Assembly: GCF_028372415.1 (NCBI RefSeq)
Contig: NC_092875.1
Span: forward strand, 356,430,233 to 356,494,232
Length of the DNA stretch: 64,000 nucleotides
Source of the DNA: Notamacropus eugenii
Taxonomy: Eukaryota > Chordata > Mammalia > Diprotodontia > Macropodidae
Direction: 5' to 3'
The notes under the pieces were generated by a model that saw only the letters and a list, made by a program, of their open reading frames with translations, made no database searches and was not told the origin of the DNA. A program made the position numbers and the translations under genes. Shown here in pieces: positions 48,601 through 57,841 of the stretch (its first letter is position 1; every line of letters begins with the position of its first letter).

Positions 48601-51600
48601 AATTGAAGATCTACGGGGCTCTCCAGGAGATAAGGTGGAATGAGAAATGATTTCACTTGATACTGTGGAAGCAGTTTAGGACCCTATAAATTATAAACAT
48701 AAGACAAATAAAATATATGGCAAACCTTTTTAAATTAGTGAAGAACTTGAATAAAATAGTGTACTGCTTTTGAAAAAGAGTGAATCTTCCAGAATAAAAG
48801 TGTGATGCTCATTTGCAGAGATGCCTCACTAAAAAGAATACCATAATTATTCCTAATAAATATTAACTGAATTATAATAGATGAAGAATATTAAGTTTGA
48901 TGCCTTTTGTTTTAATAACATCTTTATTTCATTACCCTTCCCACCTTCCCCTACCCAGCAAATTTTCCCTTTCAGCAGATAATCATCTAGAGGCAAGTCT
49001 AGAGAATAAGACAGAAGATCTAAATGGGCAATGTCAGTTTGGATGTGTACTAGTTAACACACACACGCACACCTTTTTTAGCCTTATTTCACATTGTTTC
49101 TCTTCATTCACTCTACACTACATGTAAAAGTTGCCATTAGCTGTTCCCCTCAATTGCTTTTCCAACTTCTTCTGTTCTGAGGCATTTTACTATGTCCAGG
49201 CTTCAGTCTCTCTCTGTCTCCTTCTCACACCTACCCCCTTCATTTACCTTGTGATTACTTATCTTTGTGTAAGGAGCTTGTCCCCAAATGAATGTAAGAT
49301 TGAATGTCCTTGAAGACACTCTCATTTCTGTCTCTATACTGTCAAAGCCTAACAATGTGCCTCCCTTAAATATAATTGTTTTATAAAGGTATATGGAACT
49401 GAATTTCACTTTAGCATGACTACAAATTAATGACACTGAATTTCTTTAGTCTTGTAAACTAACTCTGAAGACTCAAGAGCTTCAAAAGTGGCAGCAGTGC
49501 TGGATTAAGTACATACAAGCTTCCCAGAGTGTCAATATTGAATACTTGGTATGCTGGTACAAAAAGTCAGTTTCATTATTTTAGTCACTTCTTATAGGTG
49601 CATCCATTCCACCATATTTGGTGAGAGAAACAAGTCCTAACATCTCTTCAAGTTAAGCGTGCATAACTAAAATCATATATGATTCTCAAAGCTTATACTA
49701 TTTTCTGCTTGCCCTGGAAACTCTGAAATTTAGCTACAATATTCCTAGTAGTTATCTTTTTGGGATCTCTTTCACGAGGTGATCAGTGGACTCTTTCCAT
49801 TTCTATTTTCCCCTTTGGTTCAAGAACATCAGGGCAGTATTCCTGGCCGTTGGAACAAATTGTTCTTAACCCATACATTCCACCAGGGGAAGTCTTCACT
49901 TGCTTGAGGCAGATATCCCCCTAACTCACCGAAGGGCTTGAGACCCCTTGGTTACCCTCAACCTGGTTTAGCCCATCTGCCAAAACAGTTTTGGGGACAG
50001 GAGGGTTGACGGCTGTGCATGCTACAGCTTCTTGGAGCCACAGGTAAGAGCTGAATAGAACAGGTAGACACCAAAAGTGGAAAGCACTTGAAGTCCTGAA
50101 AAGGGCTCAGCAGCCATCACACCCGAGGTACTAATCTTCTCTGAACACACCCTACACATGTAACATCAAATTTTTAACATATCAAATAGACATCTACGGA
50201 TTCAACATTCATCAGAACTATCACATAAAGATTCTTGTAATACTCACTGGATATCTCTATGGTTATTTAGAACTACTGAGCTAAGATATTTTTAAAGACA
50301 CAGTGAAAGAAAAAGGGCTGTTTAGCTTAGAGAAGAAAAGGGCTAAGGAATGATAATCACTGACCTCAAGTGTAAAAAAAGTTCTCATGGGAAGAATGTT
50401 AGAGCATTTGTATCTTTTCTGTATACAAAAAAAAAAATCAATTGGAAATGAACTTAAAGCAAAAGAAACTTGCAAGACATAAAAAAAAAAAAAGTAGTGT
50501 TTAATCACCAGGGCAACAAAATACTAAGACAATGTAATAGGTCGCCAAGGAAAAAGCAAAATTTCCTACCTTATAGAAGGGACACTCCAAGACGACTGTT
50601 AAATAAATTTGAGTCAGCTGGGCCAGACTTGATCTATTTAAATCCAATTCCTGGGCTGAAATGAAAGTCATCAAAAGCCAAAGTATTTTTAAGAGTTCTA
50701 AAGAAGTCAAAACTAAGAAATGGAGACTGATGAAGGTATACACAATCACTTATTGTAAAATATGACTAATGTATTTTTATGAGGTTAAACCGAGAATGGC
50801 CTATGTAGCTTTTCCTTTCAATCATGTTACTTCTAAGCAATAAAGTTCTGGGTTCTAATTCTTTTCTTCATAAAAGTCACAAAAGAATTAATGTCACTAT
50901 ACATAATTTTCATTACTTACAGTGTCATACCACCCAACACTATTGGGACAACCTCACAAAGAAATAGTCTGCAATCATAACTCATGTTAATATAGTTCCT
51001 TATGGTTTTTAAAGCACTTTCCTTAAACAACTCTGAGAAGTAGGTACTGCAAGTATTGTTATGCCTGTTTTGCTAAAAGCTCCAAGCAATTAATAGACTT
51101 GTCCAAGGGTTATGGACCTAGTGAACTTGAAAGCAGAAATGCAACTCAGGTCTTTGCTGATTTCAAGGTCAGCACTTTTTCCACTACACTTCATTGCCTT
51201 TCATTACAATATGCTGACTTGTGATTTCCACACACTAGTAGTAGATCTAAAAACATTACTCTCTCCCTGTGCAAAAAAGATTCACTAACTCCCTATTGCA
51301 AACAAGATAAACTTCAGTTTATCTGGCTTCAGTTTACTTTGCAGACTAATTTGACAATGCTCACCTTCATTCAGCAAATATTCCAGCCTAAAGTTTTGAT
51401 ATCTATTTCCTGAAGCTGACATACTATCACTTAAATTTGTGCATTCTTGAAGGCCATCCTCTGCCATGGGAAGATGCCTCTTCCCTTCATCATCTCTAAC
51501 TTTCAAAGTTTCTTTACCTTCAAGGTTCAACTTAGATGTCACCTCCTCCAACAAGCTGTCCCTGATTTCACCGACTAAATGTTATCGCACATCTCAAATT

Positions 51601-54600
51601 TTCTTAGGGCATTGACAGTTTTTCTTAACACCCACTATTCCCTACTTGTAACATACTTATCCAGGCAACTGTCTTCTTTCACCCAAATTAGAACAGAAAC
51701 CCCTCTCTGGTGCCCAGCACGGTGCCTTGTATCTAGCCAGCACTTGAGGTTTGCTGAACTGATCTTATAAATGAATGGAAAAAGTCTATAAAGGAAAAAC
51801 TTGTCCCTTCTTGCAACAGTTTTAAAATGTTATTGTGGCTATTATTTTTCCTGGGAACACTGTATGCATTCTACAAACTGTATGCAGAATGTGGAAATGC
51901 TGTGTGATTTTGACACAAGGCCAAAAATCAATATGCTATACATAAAGTTTATTTTGAATAGGATATAATATCTTTCATCTCTTGATCACATAATCTTTCC
52001 ATCCTGCCATGCCTCATGCCATCCTTTAGTATTTTAAAATTTGTCTGTAGCATGGTGATACAAATGAAATTGATTTGCATGAGATATCAGACTGGGATTT
52101 TAGAGACACTATGATACATCTCCTCACATTCAGATGAATAAAAGAACACTGGAATCAGAGAACCTGGTTTCAATGCTGGCTTTTAATTAAAGTTTTAGGC
52201 TTGTAGCCCCAATTACTTTTTAGATAATTTGAAACAGACAACAGACATTTCAAACTCAGTAAGTCCAAAACAATTTACTTTCCCCATAAACCCTCTCCTC
52301 TTTCAAACTTTCTTATTACTATCTTCACAGTCATAACCACCTCAGTCTTCCTCTACTTCTCTGTCTCACCTTCACTCCTATCATTTATCAACTTGTGTCC
52401 TTTCTCTCCACTCACACAACCACCATCCTATTGAAAATCCCTTATCATCTCATGCCTGGATTACTACAATATTCTCATTGGTCTCCCTGACTCAAATTTC
52501 TCCCCACTTCAATACATCCTGCACTTGGCTGACAAAGTGACTTTCCTAAAAGCAGAGATCTGACCATATTAACCATATTATTTAATAAACTCCAGTGGTT
52601 CCCTATTGCCAAGATCAAATATTAGATCCTCAGCTTGACATTTAAATAAAGCCCTTCACAACCTAGCCCTTTCCAACCTTTCTATTCCTCTTGAAGTACT
52701 CCACAATTCAGCAACACTGCCTTCTTGTTATCCCTTATATATGCCACTCCATTTTCAAAGTCCATGCCTTTTCTCTAATTCTCTAATTTATTAATTCTCT
52801 CCAAGCTCTCCTTCCTCACCTCAGTCTCCTGGATCCCCTCAAGACTTAGCTTATATCTCACCTTCTGCAGGAATCCTTTCCCAGTCTTCTTCACCATTCT
52901 AGTCTCTCTCTTCTAGGATTACCTCATTTGCACTGTATATATGTCCTAGGTACATTTAGTTGCATGTTTTCTCTCCTACTAGAATGTGAGCCTTCCTTTG
53001 TATCCCCAGTACTTATTATCACAGTGATTGGCACATATCAAGTACTTCATAAAGGCTTGTTGACTGCTACTTACTACTACTGTGACTTATGGCAAATCCT
53101 TAGAACTTACTTGTCTTGATTTTCTTTTCTGTAAAATGGGAGAGCACATCTAAGGTCTTTTTTACCGTAGAACGTTAGGCCCAAATGTCTCAAATACCAA
53201 GGCTCAATAAAAGAATGGAATATACATATGGAACCTGAAGAGTACCACCAACTTAAGAAAGATAAATCCTTGCCCAATTCAAAACCTTTCTGAACTGCAC
53301 CTTTCCGCACCAAAAGCTAACAAGGCTCCTCATGATGGAAGAAGTTATCTGTGAGTAACTTACCTTGTAATTTCTGAAGAAAATATGGGCTAAATAACTT
53401 TGCCACATAATTGACTGGGTGGCGTCCAATCAGGGTGCATGAATGGAGAAGATTCAACAGGGTTTGAGGAGGAAAATATTTAAAGCGAGTTCTTATTGTA
53501 TTTTCAAGCTTCCTAAAAAAGAATGCAGCATTTGGGGGCACATAATTGAGTTTCCCAAATGTTACAATCAAGTGAGAAACCTGGACAGGGGAAAATGTTT
53601 CAGCCTGGTAAACAAAACTTTCTGCTACTGCATCAAAGATAGGTTTTGAAAGAATCAATTTTTTATTGCAGTACTGCATGACTTTGCTGATAGATTCAGG
53701 ATGCATAGTGAGAGAACATGTGGAAACACGTTGCTCAAGGGCTTGTGTGAAAAATTTGTCAGTGTAACCAAAGTGTATGAAACCCTCTAAGACTTTTCCT
53801 AGCTCTTCACTGGTAAAATGAGAGACAAATCTTATTGAATGTATACAGAGCTTTACAACCAAAGGAAAAGCTCTAGTTTGGTTGAGAACCACCAAGGCAT
53901 TCAGTATTTGGCTTGTGATTTTAGGACTAAATTTGTAAACTAATGAAATACAGAGGTTGTTTAACTGATCCAAAAAGTCCTGATGCTGAACTGTTTCTCC
54001 AAAAGCAGCTTGAAGCAATGTATAAATTGCTACCATCTCCTCAGGTGTACATTCTTGCAATTTTTTACCTTGAAGCTGAAGTATAATCTCCTTTAGCATT
54101 GCACAATTTGAGTTTTGGAGTTCAATCATACATTTGCCAAGAATACAAAGATTATGAATTGTCAAGTGACCCTGCTGAAGTCGATTCTGGCACTCTGTCA
54201 CTAGATTTACTAGTAAATTACTCTGGGGTTCCACATGTAATTCCATCAAAGCTTGCAAAGCAGTCACCAGACTAGTATCTGAAAGATTTGTGGACTCATA
54301 TTCAAACTGAAAGCATAATGCTCTGAAGACTTCACTCTCCAAGACTGTCTTTGGAATTTTTTGGTCACCTTCCTCCCGTTCCACTTCAGAGACCCGATAC
54401 AAAGCTGCTGCCGCCATAGTATCTGACAAGGTTTCCAATGTGCTTACAAATTTTAACACCTGTTCAGATGAAGTGAAAGTATTTAGGTCCTTATAAAACC
54501 TGTGATCATCCACATGACTATTATTTTGTTCAAACCTGTCCCATGCTGCTGTTTGGAAAAGCACAGACCCACCAACTGGGTGAAGTTTACTCCCTTTTTC

Positions 54601-54798
54601 TGAGTGATACTTCCTATAGCATGCATGATGAAAATAGTCTCTGAATTGTTCTAGTTGCAGGGAAAAACACCTGTGACACGTGATTTTTCTGCCCTTCTTG
54701 TTATAAGGGCTCAAATATTTTCTTAGACATGCCAAAATTCTGCAAGTTTGAAGGCCAGATGAATAAAAATGAGACCTGGGTAAAGTGATCAAGGCCAT
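42533..54798 (-). CDS. FASTKD3: FASTKD3, complete coding region in six exons
   Basis: Encodes a 658-residue FAST-kinase-domain protein 3 (human 662), a mitochondrial matrix factor known to modulate levels of several mitochondrial mRNAs and COX1 translation. Coding exons are 54798-53364, 50655-50570, 48683-48509, 47100-47031, 45940-45826 and 42628-42533; phases join without a break. Residues 1-49 lack acidic residues and are rich in R, K and S, fitting a mitochondrial presequence. FAST_1 lies at about 402-470 (ETFSPVQVSHLIVTFGKLNY to YFPPQTLLNLLHSC), FAST_2 at about 485-575 and RAP at about 590-647 (NSHHLLGKEAIKQRHLQLLG, IPYHEVEILQSRREL). The start MALITL matches human. Gene order and the shared promoter with MTRR match human. 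I see no damage. Confidence 0.97.
43015..43064. repeat. CATA tetranucleotide microsatellite
   Basis: About 12 uninterrupted CATA units. Confidence 0.98.
43420..43930 (+). mobile_element. L2 3' region
   Basis: Reads caactccagtggcctaatat, tcctcatatgaaatatctta, tttatggtgcagctgaaagc and the end-type text gtgcatcctcagcagctggc. This is the terminal 500 bases of L2 in sense orientation, antisense to FASTKD3. Confidence 0.65.
45826..45940 (-). CDS. FASTKD3: FASTKD3 coding exon 5 (RAP domain)
   Basis: 115 bases: completes the arginine codon begun in the previous exon, then LALCLDDQKRFCLNSHHLLG and KEAIKQRHLQLLGYEVIQ. Donor CAG|gtaca, acceptor ttatgtacag. Human has IALCIDGPKRFCSNSKHLLG. Confidence 0.96.
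46155..46410 (+). repeat. MIR/THER-type SINE
   Basis: Near full length: gctcactacgtcccagacag, tgtgctaagcactttattta, ttgaggaaactgaggcaaac, tgaattgtccagggtcccac and cctagctgcctccc. Confidence 0.8.
47031..47100 (-). CDS. FASTKD3: FASTKD3 coding exon 4
   Basis: 70 bases encoding (D)IEIKVDEEGFVLPFTSDEDV then YK(R), both outer codons split across junctions. Donor AAAAG|gtaca, acceptor tgtcactcag. Human reads DVEIKLDEEGFVLPSTANED. Confidence 0.96.
48509..48683 (-). CDS. FASTKD3: FASTKD3 coding exon 3 (FAST_2)
   Basis: 175 bases: GPKLLPQYQVKSFLIPPYLL through VGLIDLLKAKIYFASKVSTP to YCYTV plus the first base of an aspartate codon. Donor GTAG|gtaagc, acceptor aatttatag. Human reads GPKLLPKYQVKSFLTPCCSL. 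Confidence 0.96.
49702..49850 (-). mobile_element. L1/HAL1 ORF1 fragment
   Basis: Plus strand tttagctacaatattcctag, ggatctctttcacgaggtga and tcagtggactctttccattt match the HAL1 ORF1 region at 14995-15115. The match ends abruptly at about 49850, and the next 300 bases (to about 50160) are a GC-richer segment I cannot place. Confidence 0.7.
50570..50655 (-). CDS. FASTKD3: FASTKD3 coding exon 2 (FAST_2)
   Basis: 86 bases completing an alanine codon, then QELDLNRSSLAQLTQIYLTV and VLECPFYK. The acceptor tttcatttcag|CC was chosen over the cag five bases further on because only it keeps the frame open. Donor AAG|gtagg. Human reads RAQLTQLFLASVLECPFYKG. Confidence 0.95.
50985..51200 (+). repeat. MIR/THER-type SINE
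   Basis: Reads tatagttccttatggttttt, aaagcactttccttaaacaa, ctctgagaagtaggtactgc and agcactttttccactacact; diverged. Confidence 0.6.
51270..51775 (+). mobile_element. L2 3' region
   Basis: Reads ctccctattgcaaacaagat, gaaggccatcctctgccatg, aaggttcaacttagatgtca and cctcctccaacaagctgtcc, then the cagcacggtgccttgtatct end. Confidence 0.7.
52210..53075 (+). mobile_element. L2 3' region, long copy
   Basis: About 865 bases in consensus order: catttcaaactcagtaagtc, atgcctggattactacaata, aaactccagtggttccctat, gcccttcacaacctagccct, ctcaccttctgcaggaatcc, actagaatgtgagccttcct and aaggcttgttgactgc. Sense on plus, antisense to FASTKD3, inside its intron. Confidence 0.85.
53364..54798 (-). CDS. FASTKD3: FASTKD3 first coding exon
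   Basis: 1435 bases, residues 1-478 plus the first base of codon 479; about 73% of the protein in one exon, as in human. Holds the presequence, the helical-repeat part (for example NTSLVTALQAL-like LSDTSLVTALQALMELHVEP, 172-191) and FAST_1. Donor CAAG|gtaagt. The frame stays open a few codons into the intron, so the exon end was set from the splice site and phase. Confidence 0.97.
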
Positions 54799-54841
54799 AT
54801 GTGATGATGGAATAGGATCAGCTGCCCATCTTGAATACAGC
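54799..54841 (-). other. FASTKD3: FASTKD3 5' UTR part of the first coding exon
   Basis: 43 bases between the acceptor (gtttttattctag) and the start codon. It holds a three-codon upstream ORF. The main ATG has C at -3 and G at +4, a weak context. Confidence 0.75.
54818..54829 (-). promoter_or_regulatory. Minimal upstream ORF in FASTKD3 leader (MGS-stop)
   Basis: ATGGGCAGCTGA, with A at -3 and G at +4, so its context is stronger than that of the FASTKD3 start 19 bases downstream of its stop. Confidence 0.7.
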
Positions 54842-55004
54842 CTAGAATAAAAACAGGAAAATAAAACTTTACTTTTATTTTCTCAGAAACATCCACATAG
54901 CCACAAAACAAATCACTCAATATTTATGATACTGAGAATTCTGCAAGAGGGGAAATAGTGTGGCAATAAAATTGAATATACAGTCTAAATGAAATCATAG
55001 TAGC

Positions 55005-55320
55005 TGACACGGAATGGCACTTTGAGCCTTGCAAAGTACCTTGCGAGTCATTACCTCACTTGATCCTCTCGACAACTCTGCGTGGCATGCAATATAGGGG
55101 CCTTAGTACAAATGAGAAAACAGGCCAAAAGGCTTGCCCAGGGTCACATAACAGTGTGGGTGAGGGCAGGCACGGTTTCACTTTTTGTACTTCCAGTACC
55201 TAGCCCAGAACCTACCTAGGAGGCTTAATAGGCGCTTTGTGATCAAAATGGCAGAATTTGCACGTGGGTTTGTTTCCCTGACTCCAGACCCACCTCTCTG
55301 TTCCCTACACCACGGCTGCC
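55005..55320 (+). repeat. MIR/THER-type SINE
   Basis: Reads gaatggcactttgagccttg, attacctcacttgatcctct, gtacaaatgagaaaacaggc, ggcttgcccagggtcacata and ccacggctgcctttaaagaa, perhaps with a second unit's end in the middle. It lies in the first FASTKD3 intron. Confidence 0.6.
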
Positions 55321-55646
55321 TTTAAAGAATCAATGAATTAATTCCACCCCAACTTCTCCTAAGTTTCAAAGTGACCCAATTTCGGATAAATCAATGTGAA
55401 ACTTAAAGCATGAGGCAGGTATATGCAGATCAAAGCTCTTCCACCGGGGAAGGTGCTGACTTGCTCTGGACTCCAGACTAAAGCAGGGTGAGGGAGGAGG
55501 AAATGGGAAACCAAAGCGTGGGCTTTAAGAGGGAGCGAAGAGAAAGGCCCACTCGGTCACGCAGTGACCTCATGCGGAGCACCCCACCGTCACAACCACT
55601 CCTCCGTGTCATCTTTAAAGGGTTGAACTCAGAAAATCCGAACACA

Positions 55647-55658
55647 TGCGCATGCGCA
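55647..55658. promoter_or_regulatory. NRF1 motif
   Basis: tgcgcatgcgca, a perfect palindrome fitting the NRF1 consensus YGCGCAYGCGCR. NRF1 controls many nuclear genes for mitochondrial proteins, which fits FASTKD3. Confidence 0.75.
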
Positions 55659-55775
55659 CTGGCCCTCTGATGGCCCTTCCGCCAGGCCCCTCCCTTTAAT
55701 CCCGACCTGCCTTGCTTCACATACTAGGAATGAGAGATTGGAATGGGACGTACGAAGAAAGTTTCATTGCGGAAA

Positions 55776-55788
55776 ACTACATTTCCCA
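55776..55788 (+). promoter_or_regulatory. ZNF143/Staf-type motif
   Basis: actacatttccca fits the ACTACANNTCCCA core found in many divergent promoters. It lies just downstream of the presumed FASTKD3 exon 1. Confidence 0.7.
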
Positions 55789-55835
55789 CAAGGCAAAGAG
55801 AATGCCTACAAGTCCCACTGTGCCCCCTGTCTTAC

Positions 55836-55990
55836 CTTTGCCCTAACTGCGGTCTCTCCAACAGACAGATCTAGAGGTTCGCCTTTCCCTCGGTCAAAAG
55901 CTCACCGGCGTACGAGAGGCCTGGGCATGCGCACTCTGTAGTTACTCCAAGCAGGACGCCCTTTACAACACCAGCGAGCTGGGTGCTGCA
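55836..55990 (-). other. FASTKD3: Probable FASTKD3 exon 1 (non-coding)
   Basis: Set only by a good minus-strand donor, GCAAAG|gtaagac, at 55836. The 5' end is a guess within the promoter. Joining it to 54841 gives a leader without an in-frame extension. Confidence 0.45.
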
Positions 55991-56031
55991 AGAAGCCGGA
56001 ACCAAGTGAGGCCGACACCCCGGAATGCCTC
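55980..56031 (+). other. MTRR: Probable MTRR exon 1 (non-coding)
   Basis: The strong donor CCTC|gtgagt at 56031 fits an exon ending in ccggaatgcctc; the 5' end is a guess. Spliced to exon 2 it creates a three-codon upstream ORF (ATG CCT CTG TAG). The N-terminally extended MTRR form known in human cannot be made with this junction. Confidence 0.5.
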
Positions 56032-56402
56032 GTGAGTGTTTCCTGGTGAAGTAGTGTGGGAGAAAGAGGGGGGTCGCAGCAGTAGCTCCGGGGCTCAAGA
56101 GAGAGTTAGACCCATTCAGAAAGCGGTCTTGCCCGTGACCTCTGGGTCGTTCGGCGGACACGTGCTGTGCTCCGATGGCCGGCCGTGTGCTCAGTGGGAT
56201 GAAACTCAGCTGCCGCGGACGCGAGGGCCCCGAATAGGGGTGCGGTAGGTCGGGAGGCCGGACTGAGCGAGCTCTGGAGCTTCGGGAGTGCTCAAGAAGT
56301 TCGGGCTCAGCGCCAGCGAGGAAGGCGGGCTCCCCGTGGAACCCTTTTCGAAGTGGGCAACCCAGAGGCATCGTGGGAAAGAGTGGCATTCCCGTGGCCT
56401 TG

Positions 56403-56415
56403 TGGGAAACGTAGT
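56403..56415 (-). promoter_or_regulatory. ZNF143/Staf-type motif, second copy
   Basis: tgggaaacgtagt, reverse of actacgtttccca. A weaker relative (tcgtgggaaag) lies near 56371. Confidence 0.6.
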
Positions 56416-56989
56416 TTTCCGAGTTGTCTCTGGCTACCCTCCCCCCAAGCTTTCCACTCTATTTTGAATGTGGCTCCCCTGTGCCCCTTAATATTGATCA
56501 CCTCTACCTGCTGCTTAGAGACCCATAGCTAAAGATCTAAGTTATGCTGGCCAGAAATTCAGTCAGATCCAATTGATGTAAGGATAATTCTCACAGTTAT
56601 ATGCCTCAAACAACACTTAACCTGAAAACTGGCCCCTTCTGATAAATCATTTATTGTTTCCATGTCCCTTTGATGGCTTACAGACACTTGGTGGGGTGTG
56701 GGACCTGTCTTTTTCTGTTCACTCACCCCCTCTCAACTGGAAAGTTCCTGATTTTGCCCGCAATTAGAAATCAATATCCTGGTTAATTGTTTTCTTCTAA
56801 CTAACTGGTTTTATGTGATTAATTATTTTTAATGCATGAAAGTCCCTGTGTTTGGGGTCCATGCCTAACCTCAGGAGTATGGTCCTGTTTTATTGGGTAA
56901 TTGCCATGCATTGCTTAATAAATCGATGTGCGTGGGTTTTTGAACCTTTGTTTCCTAGTCATTTCATCATTCACCTGTCACACAGATTA

Positions 56990-57260
56990 GGAACTGAGGC
57001 AAACAGGGTTAAGTGACTTGCCCAGGGTCACACAGTAAGTGTCTGAGACCTGATGTCAGCTCATGCAGATGAGTCTTCTGGATCAAGCCTAGTATTCATC
57101 TTGGGAAAAGAACTGGATCTGGGGTCAAAAACCTGGGTCCTCTTTGTCCCTTCTGTGGTGTTGGAAAAATTGCTCTAGACCTCTTGGTCTCACATTTTTG
57201 TGTAAAATGAAGTACTGAACAATGGGATCAATAAAATCTCTCCCAACCCTCAAATTCCAT
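56990..57260 (+). repeat. MIR/THER-type SINE pieces
   Basis: Reads actgaggcaaacagggttaa, gtgacttgcccagggtcaca and agtgtctgagacctgatgtc, followed by ctggatctggggtcaaaaac from a second unit. It lies in MTRR intron 1. Confidence 0.65.
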
Positions 57261-57420
57261 GATTTCTAAAAATGAATTCAAATATAAACCATTTGAACTT
57301 ATTTTTTGTATTATACATGAATGTTTTGTACTTTTTGACAAACATAGACTTTCAGTAGTTTGTCATCTGCTGTTGGTTTGTGAAAAAAAATTGAATCTGC
57401 TTTGTTTTTCCTTTCTGCAG

Positions 57421-57450
57421 TGTAGTTGACATGTTAACATGAAACAATGA
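57421..57450 (+). promoter_or_regulatory. MTRR: MTRR leader in exon 2 with two minimal upstream ORFs
   Basis: The 26-base leader holds ATG TTA ACA TGA (57431-57442) and ATG AAA CAA TGA (57439-57450). The second overlaps the MTRR start codon as ATGA, a layout that permits termination followed by reinitiation. An in-frame TAA at 57435-57437 excludes an upstream start in this exon. Confidence 0.7.
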
Positions 57451-57575
57451 GGAGGTTTTTGTTGCTTTATGCTACACAGTGTGGACAGGCAAAAGCCATA
57501 GCAGAGGAAATAAGTGAGAAAGCTGGCGCACATGGATTTTTTGCAGATCTTCACTGTTTGAGTGAATCTGACAAG
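57447..57575 (+). CDS. MTRR: MTRR first coding exon
   Basis: 43 codons, acceptor ttttcctttctgcag at 57420, donor GACAAG|gtgaga. The start codon context has A at -3 and A at +4. Confidence 0.96.
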
Positions 57576-57810
57576 GTGAGAGATCATCACCCAGTAACTT
57601 TACTTAGATAGGTGAGTGAGGAAAAACCCAAGTGTCCTGCTTCCCAGCATGTTTTGTTTACCAGTCTACTGCCTGTATCCTTACTTTTGAAGATCATGGG
57701 AAACAACATTAAATTTATAATAAATTGACATTTTAGAAGGCTACATTCCCAAGAAGTTTTAGAATATACTTTGTTAAGAAAAACAAAACAACAGAAAAAA
57801 GGTACTTGTA

Positions 57811-57841
<31 letters not shown>

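Larger units (their letters stand above)
55440..56420. promoter_or_regulatory. FASTKD3-MTRR divergent CpG-rich promoter
   Basis: GC- and CpG-rich island in AT-rich surroundings, covering the first exons of both genes. The inferred FASTKD3 exon 1 donor is at 55836 (minus) and the inferred MTRR exon 1 donor at 56031 (plus). Both start sites should therefore fall in roughly 55840-56030. No TATA box seen. It contains NRF1-like sites at 55647-55658 and about 55926-55935 and ZNF143-like sites at 55776-55788 and 56403-56415. Confidence 0.8.

Noticed and set aside
53443-53649. 68-codon plus-strand frame
   Set aside because: Antisense shadow of FASTKD3.
55871-56389. 172-codon minus-strand open frame in the FASTKD3-MTRR promoter
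   Set aside because: High GC content lengthens open frames in CpG islands; composition is Pro/Arg/Ser-rich with no known family and it overlaps MTRR exon 1 antisense.
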